Below, piece after piece: positions 8,437 to 15,459 of a DNA stretch of 41,862 nucleotides (its first letter is position 1; each line of letters opens with the position of its first letter). Under the pieces are notes generated by a model. That model ran no database searches. It saw only the letters and a program-made list of their open reading frames with translations, and had not been told where the DNA came from. The stretch is taken from positions 1-41,862 of the forward strand of contig JBOGGX010000242.1 of the NCBI GenBank assembly GCA_050744245.1. Reading direction: 5' to 3'. The DNA is from JBOGGX01 sp050744245. Lineage in GTDB: Bacteria > Actinomycetota > Acidimicrobiia > Acidimicrobiales > JBOGGX01. Made by a program: the position numbers and the translations under genes.

Positions 8437-9145
8437 GCCTGACGTGAGCTTCGGCGTGTTCGTCCCCCAGGGCTGGAAGATGGACCTGGCCGGCATCCCC
8501 GACCCGGCGGCCAAGTGGGCCCATGCGGTCGACACCGCCCGGCGGGCCGAACGGCTCGGCTACGACAGCGTCTGGGTCTACGACCACGTCCACTACATCC
8601 CCAAGCCGGCGCACGAGGCGGTGTTCGGGTGCTGGACGACGATGGCCGCCATCAGCCAGCGCACCGAGCGGGTGCGGCTCGGTCAGATGGTCACCTGCGC
8701 GGCCTACCGCAACCCGGCCTACCTGGCCAAGGTCTGGATCGGCGGGGGCGGGGAGCAGCTCACGCTGCGGGTCGTGGCCCGGCACGCCGACGTCAGCAAC
8801 TTCGGCGGCAAGCCCCACGAGTGGGCCCGCAAGCGCGAGATCCTCAAGGAGCACTGCCGGGCGGTCGGGCGCGACGAGGAGACGATCCGCAAGACGTGGT
8901 CGCCCGAGGTGCTCGTCCGGGAGACCGAGGCCGAGCTGGTCGCCGGCGGTTCACGGTCGGTGTGGGGCGAGCCGTTCGAATCGTGGCGGGAGGGCAACCT
9001 GGTGGGCACGCCGGACCAGGTGGCCGAGAAGATCCGGCGCTACGTCGACCTGGGCTGCTCCGGCTTCGTTCCCTGGTGCGCCGACCACCCGGAGACCGAG
9101 ACGCTGGAGCTGCTGGCCGAGAAGGTGATCCCAGAGTTCCGGTGA
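8435..9145 (+). CDS. LLM-class (F420-dependent type) oxidoreductase with a large internal deletion
   Basis: The product has 236 residues. The first 99 residues match the start of luciferase-like F420-dependent oxidoreductases (VSFGVFVPQGWKMDL, AERLGYDSVWVYDH, TERVRLGQMVTCAAYRNPAYLAK). At residue 100 the sequence jumps directly to WIGGGGEQLTLRVVARHADVSNFGG, which in family members lies some 80-90 residues further on. The missing part normally contains the segment after RNPALLAK up to PPIWIGG, including TIM-barrel strands and much of the cofactor pocket. The frame is kept and the C-terminus (NLVGTPDQVAEKIRRYVDLGCSGFVPW) is canonical. It may be a non-functional remnant, a reduced variant or an assembly artefact; the junction is near 8731-8737. 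Confidence 0.75.
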   Translation: MPDVSFGVFVPQGWKMDLAGIPDPAAKWAHAVDTARRAERLGYDSVWVYDHVHYIPKPAHEAVFGCWTTMAAISQRTERVRLGQMVTCAAYRNPAYLAKVWIGGGGEQLTLRVVARHADVSNFGGKPHEWARKREILKEHCRAVGRDEETIRKTWSPEVLVRETEAELVAGGSRSVWGEPFESWREGNLVGTPDQVAEKIRRYVDLGCSGFVPWCADHPETETLELLAEKVIPEFR

Positions 9146-9162
9146 GCCCCGGGCCGGGTCGA

Positions 9163-9573
9163 CTACTTGAACCAGACCCGCTCGTGCTCCCGCGACTGGG
9201 GATGCAGGAGCAGGACGACCAGGGCGATCTCGAACAGCAGGCCGATCGCGTTGTAGGAGAGCGGGTTGGTGGACCCGATCGAGCCGAAGCGGAAGCTGAT
9301 CCCCAGCCCGAGCAGCAGCCGGGCGAGCAGCGGGACGAGGGCGGCGGCCAGCGCCAGCCGATAACCCCACTTCCGGTCGTTGGCGATGAGGAAGGCGCCG
9401 CCGGCGAGGGCCGCGGTCATGGCGATCCGCAGGAGGCCCGGGGCAGGGAACACGTAGAAGATGTGCTCCGGCGACGCGAACAGGAGGACGAAGGCGGCTT
9501 CCAGGTAGCAGAGCCAGACCGCGATCTGCAGGGTCTGCGGCTGGGTGGGGTTCACCCACCGACGGGTCTCCAT
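9163..9573 (-). CDS. Hypothetical four-helix membrane protein
   Basis: A protein of 136 residues with about four predicted membrane segments: LQIAVWLCYLEAAFVLLF, LLRIAMTAALAGGAFLIA, YRLALAAALVPLLARLLLG and YNAIGLLFEIALVVLLL. A short cytosolic tail, HPQSREHERVWFK, follows. I do not recognise a functional family; similar small integral membrane proteins are common in actinobacteria. The ATG at 9573 is fixed by the divergent neighbour: both genes start on the same CATG (9571-9574). The 3' end is convergent with the LLM gene, 17 bp apart. Confidence 0.7.
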   Translation of the reverse strand: METRRWVNPTQPQTLQIAVWLCYLEAAFVLLFASPEHIFYVFPAPGLLRIAMTAALAGGAFLIANDRKWGYRLALAAALVPLLARLLLGLGISFRFGSIGSTNPLSYNAIGLLFEIALVVLLLHPQSREHERVWFK

Positions 9574-10366
9574 GGCTGACAGTCTGGCAGCAGTTGTGCT
9601 CGGTGCGGGCGCCGGCGAGCGGCTTCGGCCCCTGACCTGGCTCAGACCCAAGGTGCTGTGCCCCGTCGCCGGGGTGCCCCTCGTCGACCACAACCTGGCC
9701 CGGGTGGCGACGATCACGGGTTCCCTGGCGGTCAACGTCCATCACGGGCGCCGCCAGCTCGAGGACCACCTGGCCGACCTTCATCCCGAGGTGCACGTCT
9801 CGATCGAGCCGGACCGGCCGCTCGGGACCGCGGGGGCGATCGTCCACCTCCGCGACTGGGTCGACGGGCGCCCGGTGGTGGTGGTCAACGGCGACGCCTG
9901 GTCCGAGGTCGCGCTGGCGCCGCTCGTCGCCGGGTGGGAGGGCGTCCGGGTGCGGGTGCTCGTGCCCGGAGGCTCGGCCCGACTGGGACCGACGGCGCCG
10001 GTGGCCGGCACCCTGCTGCCCGGCCCGGTGGCCGCGGCCCTGGGGCCGGAACCGGCCGGCCTCTACGCCTCGGTGTGGGCACCGGCCGCCGCCGCCGGCC
10101 GGCTGGAGCTCGTCGCCGGTTCTGGCCGATTCGTCGACTGCGGCACGCCCGCGTCCTACCTGGCGGCCAACCTGGCCGCCTCGGGGGGCCGTCCGGTCGT
10201 GGGCGACCGGGCGGTGGTGGAGCCCGGCGCGACGCTGGCCCGGTCGGTGGTGTGGCCGGGTGCGGTCGTGCGGGCGTCCGAGGTGCTGGTCGACGCGGTG
10301 CGGGCCGACCGGGGCGTCACCGTGCTCGTGCGCCCGGCCGGACCGAGATCTCGTGGTTCGCCCTGA
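9572..10366 (+). CDS. Sugar-phosphate nucleotidyltransferase-like protein
   Basis: A protein of 264 residues with an N-terminal NTP-transferase fold: the nucleotide-binding loop VVLGAGAGERLRPLT, then the Lys of LRPKVLCPVAGVPLVDH and the metal-binding VNGDAW. Towards the C-terminus (residues about 205-250) there is a short left-handed beta-helix-like stretch (VVGDRAVVEPGATLARSVVWPGAVV) as in GlmU or mannose-1-phosphate guanylyltransferases. Such enzymes activate sugars as NDP-sugars for cell-envelope or glycoconjugate synthesis. The substrate cannot be read from the sequence, and the protein is shorter than a typical GlmU or ManC. Its last 50 nt overlap the convergent rlmN, so the C-terminal residues may not be conserved. 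Confidence 0.78.
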   Translation: MADSLAAVVLGAGAGERLRPLTWLRPKVLCPVAGVPLVDHNLARVATITGSLAVNVHHGRRQLEDHLADLHPEVHVSIEPDRPLGTAGAIVHLRDWVDGRPVVVVNGDAWSEVALAPLVAGWEGVRVRVLVPGGSARLGPTAPVAGTLLPGPVAAALGPEPAGLYASVWAPAAAAGRLELVAGSGRFVDCGTPASYLAANLAASGGRPVVGDRAVVEPGATLARSVVWPGAVVRASEVLVDAVRADRGVTVLVRPAGPRSRGSP

Positions 10367-11354
10367 GCTGGCCGCAGGCGGCGTCGATGTCGGTGCCGCG
10401 GTTGCGGCGGACGGTGGCGTTCACGCCGAGGCCGACCAGACGCTCACGAAACGCCGCGACCCGGGTGGGCGGGCTGCCCCGGGTCGGGTAGCCGGGAGTT
10501 GGGTTCAGCGGGATGAGGTTCACATGGGCGCGCAGGGCGCGCGCGTACTCGGCGAGCTCGCGGGCGTCGCGGTCGCGGTCGTTGGTCCCGTCGATGAGCG
10601 CCCACTCGAACGACAGCCGCCGGTGGGTCGCCTCCGTGTACGACCGGCAGGCCTCGGCCAGCGCGGCCAGCGGATACCGCCGGTTCACCGGCACCAGCTC
10701 GTCCCGCAGCTCGTCGTTGGCCGCGTGGAGCGACACGGCCAGGTTCACCGGCAGCCGCTCGCCGGCCAGCCGCCGTATCCCGGGTACCATGCCGACGGTC
10801 GAGACCGTGATGTGCCGGGCCGACAACCCGAGGTCGGCGTGGAACCGCTCCACCGCCTTCCAGGTGCGGTCGTAGTTGGCCAGCGGCTCGCCCATGCCCA
10901 TGAAGACCACGTTGCCCAGCCGGCGGGGACGGGCTCGGTTGGCCGCCTCGATCACCTGCTCGACGATCTCGCCGGTGGTCAGGTGCCGATCGAAACCCGC
11001 CTGGCCCGTGGCACAGAAGCCGCAGCCCATGGCGCACCCGGCCTGGGAGCTGATGCACACCGTCGACCGCTCCCGATAGTGCATGAGCACCGACTCGACC
11101 AGCACCCCATCGGCGAGCCGCCAGAGCATCTTCACCGTGTCGCCGCGGTCGCTGACCGACTCGGTCACCGGGGTCAGGGCGGGAGGGAGGAGCGCGGCCA
11201 GCCGCACGCGGAGGGCGTTCGGCAGGGCGGTGATCCGGCCCGGGTCGACCCGCTGGCCGTAGAGGCCGTCCCACACCTGCCGGGCCCGGTAGACGGGCTC
11301 GCCCTCGAGGAGGTCGGTCAGCTCGGCGAACGTGATGTCGTAGCGGGTGGCCAC
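10317..11354 (-). CDS. rlmN: Dual-specificity 23S rRNA/tRNA adenine C2-methyltransferase RlmN
   Basis: A radical-SAM enzyme of 345 residues that methylates C2 of A2503 in 23S rRNA and A37 in some tRNAs. The [4Fe-4S] motif CxxxCxxC is formed by Cys107, Cys111 and Cys114 (GCAMGCGFC). The family markers VVFMGMGEPLANYD, ITVSTVGMVPGI and LAVSLHAAND are all present. The C-terminal Cys in GTDIDAACGQL corresponds to the second catalytic cysteine. I chose the GTG at 11354 (VATRYDIT); no clear Shine-Dalgarno precedes it, so the mRNA may be leaderless. It is divergent from the VIT1-like gene. Confidence 0.94.
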   Translation of the reverse strand: MATRYDITFAELTDLLEGEPVYRARQVWDGLYGQRVDPGRITALPNALRVRLAALLPPALTPVTESVSDRGDTVKMLWRLADGVLVESVLMHYRERSTVCISSQAGCAMGCGFCATGQAGFDRHLTTGEIVEQVIEAANRARPRRLGNVVFMGMGEPLANYDRTWKAVERFHADLGLSARHITVSTVGMVPGIRRLAGERLPVNLAVSLHAANDELRDELVPVNRRYPLAALAEACRSYTEATHRRLSFEWALIDGTNDRDRDARELAEYARALRAHVNLIPLNPTPGYPTRGSPPTRVAAFRERLVGLGVNATVRRNRGTDIDAACGQLRANHEISVRPGARAR

Positions 11355-11393
11355 CGTGGGGGTCAGCGTAGGCGGGAGTACCTTGTCTGCCCG

Positions 11394-12161
11394 ATGGTGG
11401 AGCCCCGGTCCGTGCCCGCCTCGGTCGAGGGCATCACCGCAGAACAGCGGCTCGACGCCGTGATGGCCGCCGACCGGGCCGAGCACAGGGAGGTCCGAGG
11501 GGGAGCGGCCCGGGCCGCGGTGTTCGGCGTCAGCGACGGGCTGGTCTCCAACGTCGGCCTCATCCTCGGCGTCGCCGGGGCCGCCGTCAGCCCGGACGTC
11601 GTCCGCGTGGCCGGGCTGGCCGGCCTGGTCGCGGGCGCCATCTCGATGGCGGCCGGCGAGTACAACTCGATGCGGGTCCAGGCCGAGCTGCTCGAGCGGG
11701 AGCTGGCGGTCGAGCGCCGCCACCTGGCCGCCGACCCGGAAGCCGAGACGCTGCTCCTCACACGGATCTACGAGGCCAAGGGCATGGACAGCGGCACCGC
11801 CGAGGAGGCGTCGCGGCAGCTCATGGCCGACCCGGACCGGGCGCTCGCCGAGCACGCCAGGGCCGAGCTCGGCATCGACCCCGGGGCGCTCGGCTCGCCG
11901 TTCGCCGCCGCCGCGTCGTCGTTCGGCTCGTTCGCGGTCGGCGCCGTGATCCCACTCGTGCCGTGGTTCTTCACCAGCGGTCTGACCGCCATCATGGTCT
12001 CGCTCGGCCTGGCCGTGCTGGCCGCCGTCGCCGTCGGGGTGGCCGTGGCCCGCTTCGCCGAACGCTCGGCCTGGTTCGCCATCCTCCGCCAGGTGCTGTT
12101 CACCGTCGTCCCCGCGCTCATCACCTACGGCATCGGCTCGGCCATCGGCGTCACGGTCTGA
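11394..12161 (+). CDS. VIT1/CCC1-family iron/manganese transporter
   Basis: A protein of 255 residues of the CCC1/VIT1 family, which exports or sequesters Fe2+ or Mn2+. The first helix region AAVFGVSDGLVSNVGLILGVAGA, carrying the metal-binding Asp, is the family signature. GLVAGAISMAAGEYNSMRVQ is the second. A soluble charged segment (about residues 105-165, with ERELAVERRHLAADPEAE) lies between membrane parts, and three hydrophobic helices follow, ending VVPALITYGIGSAIGVTV. ATG at 11394. It abuts the stop codon of the convergent mshD without a gap. Confidence 0.9.
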   Translation: MVEPRSVPASVEGITAEQRLDAVMAADRAEHREVRGGAARAAVFGVSDGLVSNVGLILGVAGAAVSPDVVRVAGLAGLVAGAISMAAGEYNSMRVQAELLERELAVERRHLAADPEAETLLLTRIYEAKGMDSGTAEEASRQLMADPDRALAEHARAELGIDPGALGSPFAAAASSFGSFAVGAVIPLVPWFFTSGLTAIMVSLGLAVLAAVAVGVAVARFAERSAWFAILRQVLFTVVPALITYGIGSAIGVTV

Positions 12162-13073
12162 TCACACGTCGCCGACGAAGGCCCGGTCGACGTGGTCGAC
12201 GGTGAAGCCCAGCTTCTCGTACAGCCGCACCGCCGAGGCGTTGCCGGCATCGACATACAGCATCCCGACGTCGATGCCCCGGACGCGATGGAGGTGGTCG
12301 AGCCCGGCCAGCACCAGCCCCCGGCCCCGGCCCTGCCCCTTGAAGTCCGGGTCGACCGCCACCACGTAGATCTCGCCCAGGGGTGGGTCGTCGTCGGCGT
12401 GGACCTTGGTCCAGCAGAACCCGGCCAACCGGCCGCCCTGCTCGTGGAGGAGGAACCCCTCCGGGTCGAACCAGTCCTCGGCCCCGCGCTCCTGCAGCGT
12501 CGCTTCGGTCCACCCGCCCTGCTCCGGGTGCCAGTCGAAGGCCCGGTTGTTCACCTCCAGCCACGCCTTGTCGTCGACGCCGGGAACGAACGGCCTGGTC
12601 GTGAGCTCGTACGGCTCGTCGACGGGCAGTGGTCGCCGCATCTGCGACAGGTCGCGTCCCCGGTGCAATCCGACGGTCGCGGCGATCTCGTCATGGGCCT
12701 CGCTCGGCTTGTAGACCCACCAGTGCACATGGCCGCCGCCCTCGGCCCGAACGACGTCGAGCCCGGCGCCCAGCAGGGCCGGCCCGATCGACCCGAGCCG
12801 GCGCCGGTGCCGGGGATCGACGACCAGCTCGATGGCCCAGTTCTCCTCCTTGCGGGTGACCTGGGCGTAGCCGACCGGGTGCTCGAGCCCGTCCTCCCAA
12901 CCGACGAAGCCGCAGAAGCCCCGCCGGCCGCCGATGGCCAGGTCGACCCAGTCGTGGTCGCCCAGCGGGTGGTGGCCGTCGACGTCCTCGGCCAACCGCA
13001 GCAGCTCGCCGACCGACTCGACGTCGTCCGGCCCCAGGTGCCGCTTGATCTCGAGCTGGTGCACGCCCGGCAA
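12162..13073 (-). CDS. mshD: Mycothiol synthase (MshD)
   Basis: A protein of 303 residues with two tandem GNAT acetyltransferase domains, as in MshD, which acetylates Cys-GlcN-Ins with acetyl-CoA to complete mycothiol. The C-terminal active domain carries the acetyl-CoA loop VVAVDPDFKGQGRGRGLVLAGL and YVDAGNASAVRLYEKLGF. MshD markers RPFVPGVDDKAWLEVNNRAFDWHPEQGGW and EDWFDPEGFLLHEQ are clear. The ATG at 13073 gives the normal length. The gene is strong evidence for an actinobacterium. It is divergent from nth with a 32-bp gap. Confidence 0.94.
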   Translation of the reverse strand: MPGVHQLEIKRHLGPDDVESVGELLRLAEDVDGHHPLGDHDWVDLAIGGRRGFCGFVGWEDGLEHPVGYAQVTRKEENWAIELVVDPRHRRRLGSIGPALLGAGLDVVRAEGGGHVHWWVYKPSEAHDEIAATVGLHRGRDLSQMRRPLPVDEPYELTTRPFVPGVDDKAWLEVNNRAFDWHPEQGGWTEATLQERGAEDWFDPEGFLLHEQGGRLAGFCWTKVHADDDPPLGEIYVVAVDPDFKGQGRGRGLVLAGLDHLHRVRGIDVGMLYVDAGNASAVRLYEKLGFTVDHVDRAFVGDV

Positions 13074-13105
13074 GCTACCCAGCGCGGGTACCGTCCGGGG
13101 CCGAC

Positions 13106-13756
13106 ATGGCGAAGCCCCGATCAGCGAAGGGACGGGCCAGGGAGACGACCCGCCGGCTCGCTCAGGAGTATCCGGGCACGGCCAAGGAGCTGTGCGCCCT
13201 GCGCCATGACGACCCGTTCCAACTGCTGGTGGCGACGATCCTCTCGGCCCAGACGACCGACGAGCGGGTCAACCTGGTGACGCCGATCCTGTTCGCCCGC
13301 TATCCGGCCCCCGAGGATCTGGCCGCCGCCGACCCGGCCGAGGTCGAGGCGCTCATCCAGTCGACCGGCTTCTTCCGCAACAAGGCCAAGAGCATCATCG
13401 GGATGGCCGAGGCCCTGGTGGAACGGTTCGGCGGCGAGGTCCCGGCCCGGATGTCCGACCTGGTCACCCTGCCCGGCGTCGGTCGTAAGACGGCGAACGT
13501 GATCCTCAGCGTCGCGTTCGACCGGCCCGGGCTGCCGGTCGACACCCACGTGCAGCGGCTCAGCCACCGGCTGGCCCTGACCACCGAGACCCACCCGGTC
13601 AAGATCGAGCACGACCTCAACCGGCTGGTCCCGGCCGGGGAACGGGGGGCCTTCAGCCTGCGGATGATCCTCCACGGCCGACGGGTGTGCGTGGCCCGGC
13701 GCCCCCTCTGCGAGGACTGCGTGCTGAACGACTTCTGCCCATCGTCTCGTAGTTGA
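13106..13756 (+). CDS. nth: Endonuclease III
   Basis: A bifunctional DNA glycosylase/AP lyase of 216 residues for oxidised pyrimidines in base-excision repair. The helix-hairpin-helix LPGVGRKTA carries the catalytic Lys128, and the catalytic Asp146 lies in VDTHVQRLSHRL. The C-terminal [4Fe-4S] motif C-x6-C-x2-C-x5-C is intact at Cys195, Cys202, Cys205 and Cys211. The length matches the family. ATG at 13106 is the first good start. Confidence 0.96.
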   Translation: MAKPRSAKGRARETTRRLAQEYPGTAKELCALRHDDPFQLLVATILSAQTTDERVNLVTPILFARYPAPEDLAAADPAEVEALIQSTGFFRNKAKSIIGMAEALVERFGGEVPARMSDLVTLPGVGRKTANVILSVAFDRPGLPVDTHVQRLSHRLALTTETHPVKIEHDLNRLVPAGERGAFSLRMILHGRRVCVARRPLCEDCVLNDFCPSSRS

Positions 13757-13769
13757 ACACTTGACAGGG

Positions 13770-13798
13770 ATGACATCAGGGAGCAGGCGGGTTACTCT
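13770..13798 (+). promoter_or_regulatory. Sigma-A-like promoter candidate
   Basis: ATGACA at 13770-13775 differs from the -35 consensus in one base. After a 17-nt spacer, TACTCT at 13793-13798 fits the actinobacterial -10 pattern TAnnnT. A further TTGACA stands at 13761-13766 but is 26 nt from this -10. The predicted transcript would begin near 13805, directly before three consecutive hairpins and with no open reading frame on this strand until hisD, far downstream. Confidence 0.4.
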
Positions 13799-13804
13799 GA
13801 CCAC

Positions 13805-13892
13805 TGACCAGGTTCCCGCCACCTGGTTCCGGCGACACTGGGATCCGCCGCCTGGTGTCGCGTAGCGACGGCGCCCTACGGGGCGCCGTCGC
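13805..13892 (+). ncRNA. Three tandem hairpins: small RNA candidate or compound terminator
   Basis: Three stem-loops follow each other almost without gaps. Hairpin 1 has arms ACCAGGT/ACCTGGT at 13807-13827. Hairpin 2 is an 11-bp stem, GCGACACTGGG with CCTGGTGTCGC, including two G-T pairs, at 13832-13861. Hairpin 3 is a perfect 12-bp stem, GCGACGGCGCCC with GGGCGCCGTCGC, closed by a TACG tetraloop, at 13865-13892. Hairpin 3 lies 5 bp beyond the stop of the convergent small gene and about 110 bp after nth, so it may simply be a bidirectional terminator. The promoter-like signal upstream and the extra hairpins also fit a small non-coding RNA. No T-run follows. Confidence 0.4.
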
Positions 13893-13897
13893 GCCGT

Positions 13898-14098
13898 CTA
13901 GTGACGGTTTCGTTCCAGCGTCCGCACCGTCGTGGCCAACCGTCGGGACGCGGCGCGCAGGGCCCGTTCCACCTCGTCGAGGTCGGCGGCCACGTTGTCG
14001 TCCCTCCGGCGCAGACGGTCGGCCGCCTCGACCACCCGGGCCGTCAGGTCGTCGAGGGCGGTGGCGACCGAGCTGAGCTGGGCCGCGTCGGCGTCCAT
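13898..14098 (-). CDS. Small coiled-coil protein (66 residues), divergent from hisD
   Basis: From ATG at 14098 the product is a highly charged, Ala/Leu/Arg-rich helical protein (ALDDLTARVVEAADRLRRRD, DLDEVERALRAASRRLATT) with heptad-like spacing, consistent with a coiled coil or helical hairpin of a WXG100-like size. There is no WXG motif and no signal peptide. I do not recognise the family. It is 51 bp from the hisD start and would share its promoter region. The hairpin at 13865-13892 just past its stop is a likely terminator. Confidence 0.6.
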   Translation of the reverse strand: MDADAAQLSSVATALDDLTARVVEAADRLRRRDDNVAADLDEVERALRAASRRLATTVRTLERNRH

Positions 14099-14149
14099 GG
14101 CCTGTGTTCTAACTGGCACCGACGACGATCGCACCCGTACCGTGGCGAG

Positions 14150-15451
14150 GTGCTCGGCCCCATCGACCTGCGTGGCATCACCGACCCGGCTCGACTCGCC
14201 GAGCGGCTGCCCCGTCCGGTGCCGGCCGCCGAGCACCCGATCGAGGCCGTCCGGGCCGTCCTCGCCTCGGTCAGGGAGCGCGGCGACGCCGCCGTCCGCG
14301 AGTTCACCGAGCGGTTCGACGGCGTGCCCGTCGACGAGCTGGCGCTAGCCTCCGGCGAGCTGAAGCAGGCCCTCGACGACATCCCGCCGATGCTGCGGGC
14401 GGCGATGGAGGAGGCCAGGGCCAACATCGAGGCCTTCCACCGGGCCGAGGCCGCCCCCGACGTCGAGTACCGCCACGCCGTCGCCCAGGGGCTCGCGGTG
14501 CGCACGCTGCGCCGCCCGGTCGACCGGGCCGGCTGCTACGTGCCCGGCGGCCGGGCCGCCTACCCGTCGACCGTCCTGATGACGGCGGTGCCGGCCCGCG
14601 TGGCCGGGGTCGGCGAGGTCGTGTTGTGCACCCCTCCGGACCGGTCGGGCCGGGTGCCGGTCGCCGTGCTGGCCGCGGCGGCGGTCGCCGAGGTCGACAC
14701 CGTGTTCCGCATCGGCGGCGCCCAGGCCATCGCCGCCCTGGCCTACGGCACAGCGTCGGTGCCCAAGGTCGACGTCGTCGTCGGGCCGGGCAACGTCTAC
14801 GTCGCCCTGGCCAAGCGGGAGGTGGCGGCCGAAGGGCAGGTTGCCGTGCCGGCCGCCTTCGCCGGACCGTCCGAGGTGGTCGTGGTGGCCGACGATTCGA
14901 CGCCGGCGGCGTGGGCGGCCATCGACATCGTCGTCCAGGCCGAACACGGCCCGGACGGGCTGGCCTGGCTGGTCACCTGGTCCGAGGGGGCCCTGGCCGC
15001 CATCGGCGCCGAGGTCACGCGTGCCGTCGAGGGCGCGGCCCGGCGCACCGAGATCGAGGCCACCCTGACCGCCAACGGCTACGCCGTGCTGGTCGACGGG
15101 CCCGAGCAGGCCATGGCCGTCGCCAATCTCGTCGCCCCCGAACACCTTCAGCTCATGACGGCCGACCCCGAGGCGCTGGTGCCGATGGTGCGCCATGCCG
15201 GCGCGGTGTTCCTCGGTCCGTGGGCCCCGGCCTCGATCGGCGACTACCTGGCCGGGCCCAACCACGTGCTGCCCACCTTCGGCTCGGCCCGGTTCGCCGG
15301 GGCCCTCACCGTCGACGACTTCACCAAGCCGATGCACGTCGTGTCGGCCGACCGGGACGCGCTCGAGCACCTCGCCCCGCACGTCGAGGCGCTGGCCATG
15401 GCCGAGGGCCTCGACGCCCATGCCGACTCGGTCCGCCTCAGGAGGGGTTGA
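14150..15451 (+). CDS. hisD: Histidinol dehydrogenase
   Basis: A protein of 433 residues that oxidises L-histidinol to L-histidine through histidinal, using NAD+ and Zn2+, in the last two steps of the pathway. Signature regions are VPGGRAAYPSTVLMTAVPA, the NAD-region VVGPGNVYVALAKREV, FAGPSEVVVVADD, the zinc/catalytic QAEHGPDG and APEHLQLMT, and the C-terminal GPNHVLPT and DDFTKPMHV. The GTG at 14150 (VLGPIDLRG) is the best start; the frame is open upstream but antisense to the small coiled-coil gene. This is the first gene of the his/trp superoperon. Confidence 0.96.
   Translation: MLGPIDLRGITDPARLAERLPRPVPAAEHPIEAVRAVLASVRERGDAAVREFTERFDGVPVDELALASGELKQALDDIPPMLRAAMEEARANIEAFHRAEAAPDVEYRHAVAQGLAVRTLRRPVDRAGCYVPGGRAAYPSTVLMTAVPARVAGVGEVVLCTPPDRSGRVPVAVLAAAAVAEVDTVFRIGGAQAIAALAYGTASVPKVDVVVGPGNVYVALAKREVAAEGQVAVPAAFAGPSEVVVVADDSTPAAWAAIDIVVQAEHGPDGLAWLVTWSEGALAAIGAEVTRAVEGAARRTEIEATLTANGYAVLVDGPEQAMAVANLVAPEHLQLMTADPEALVPMVRHAGAVFLGPWAPASIGDYLAGPNHVLPTFGSARFAGALTVDDFTKPMHVVSADRDALEHLAPHVEALAMAEGLDAHADSVRLRRG
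15440..15447 (+). promoter_or_regulatory. Shine-Dalgarno of hisC (AGGAGGGG)
   Basis: A strong SD lies inside the last codons of hisD. It is only 0-2 nt from the TTG at 15448 that overlaps the hisD stop, and about 12-14 nt from the GTG at 15460. The spacing is too short for the first and long for the second; the GTG is the more plausible start. Confidence 0.5.
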
Positions 15452-15459
15452 GCCACCAG

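Noticed and set aside
13761..13798. TTGACA at 13761 as the -35 of the hairpin-region promoter
   Set aside because: It lies 26 nt from the only acceptable -10; ATGACA at 13770 has a 17-nt spacer and fits better.
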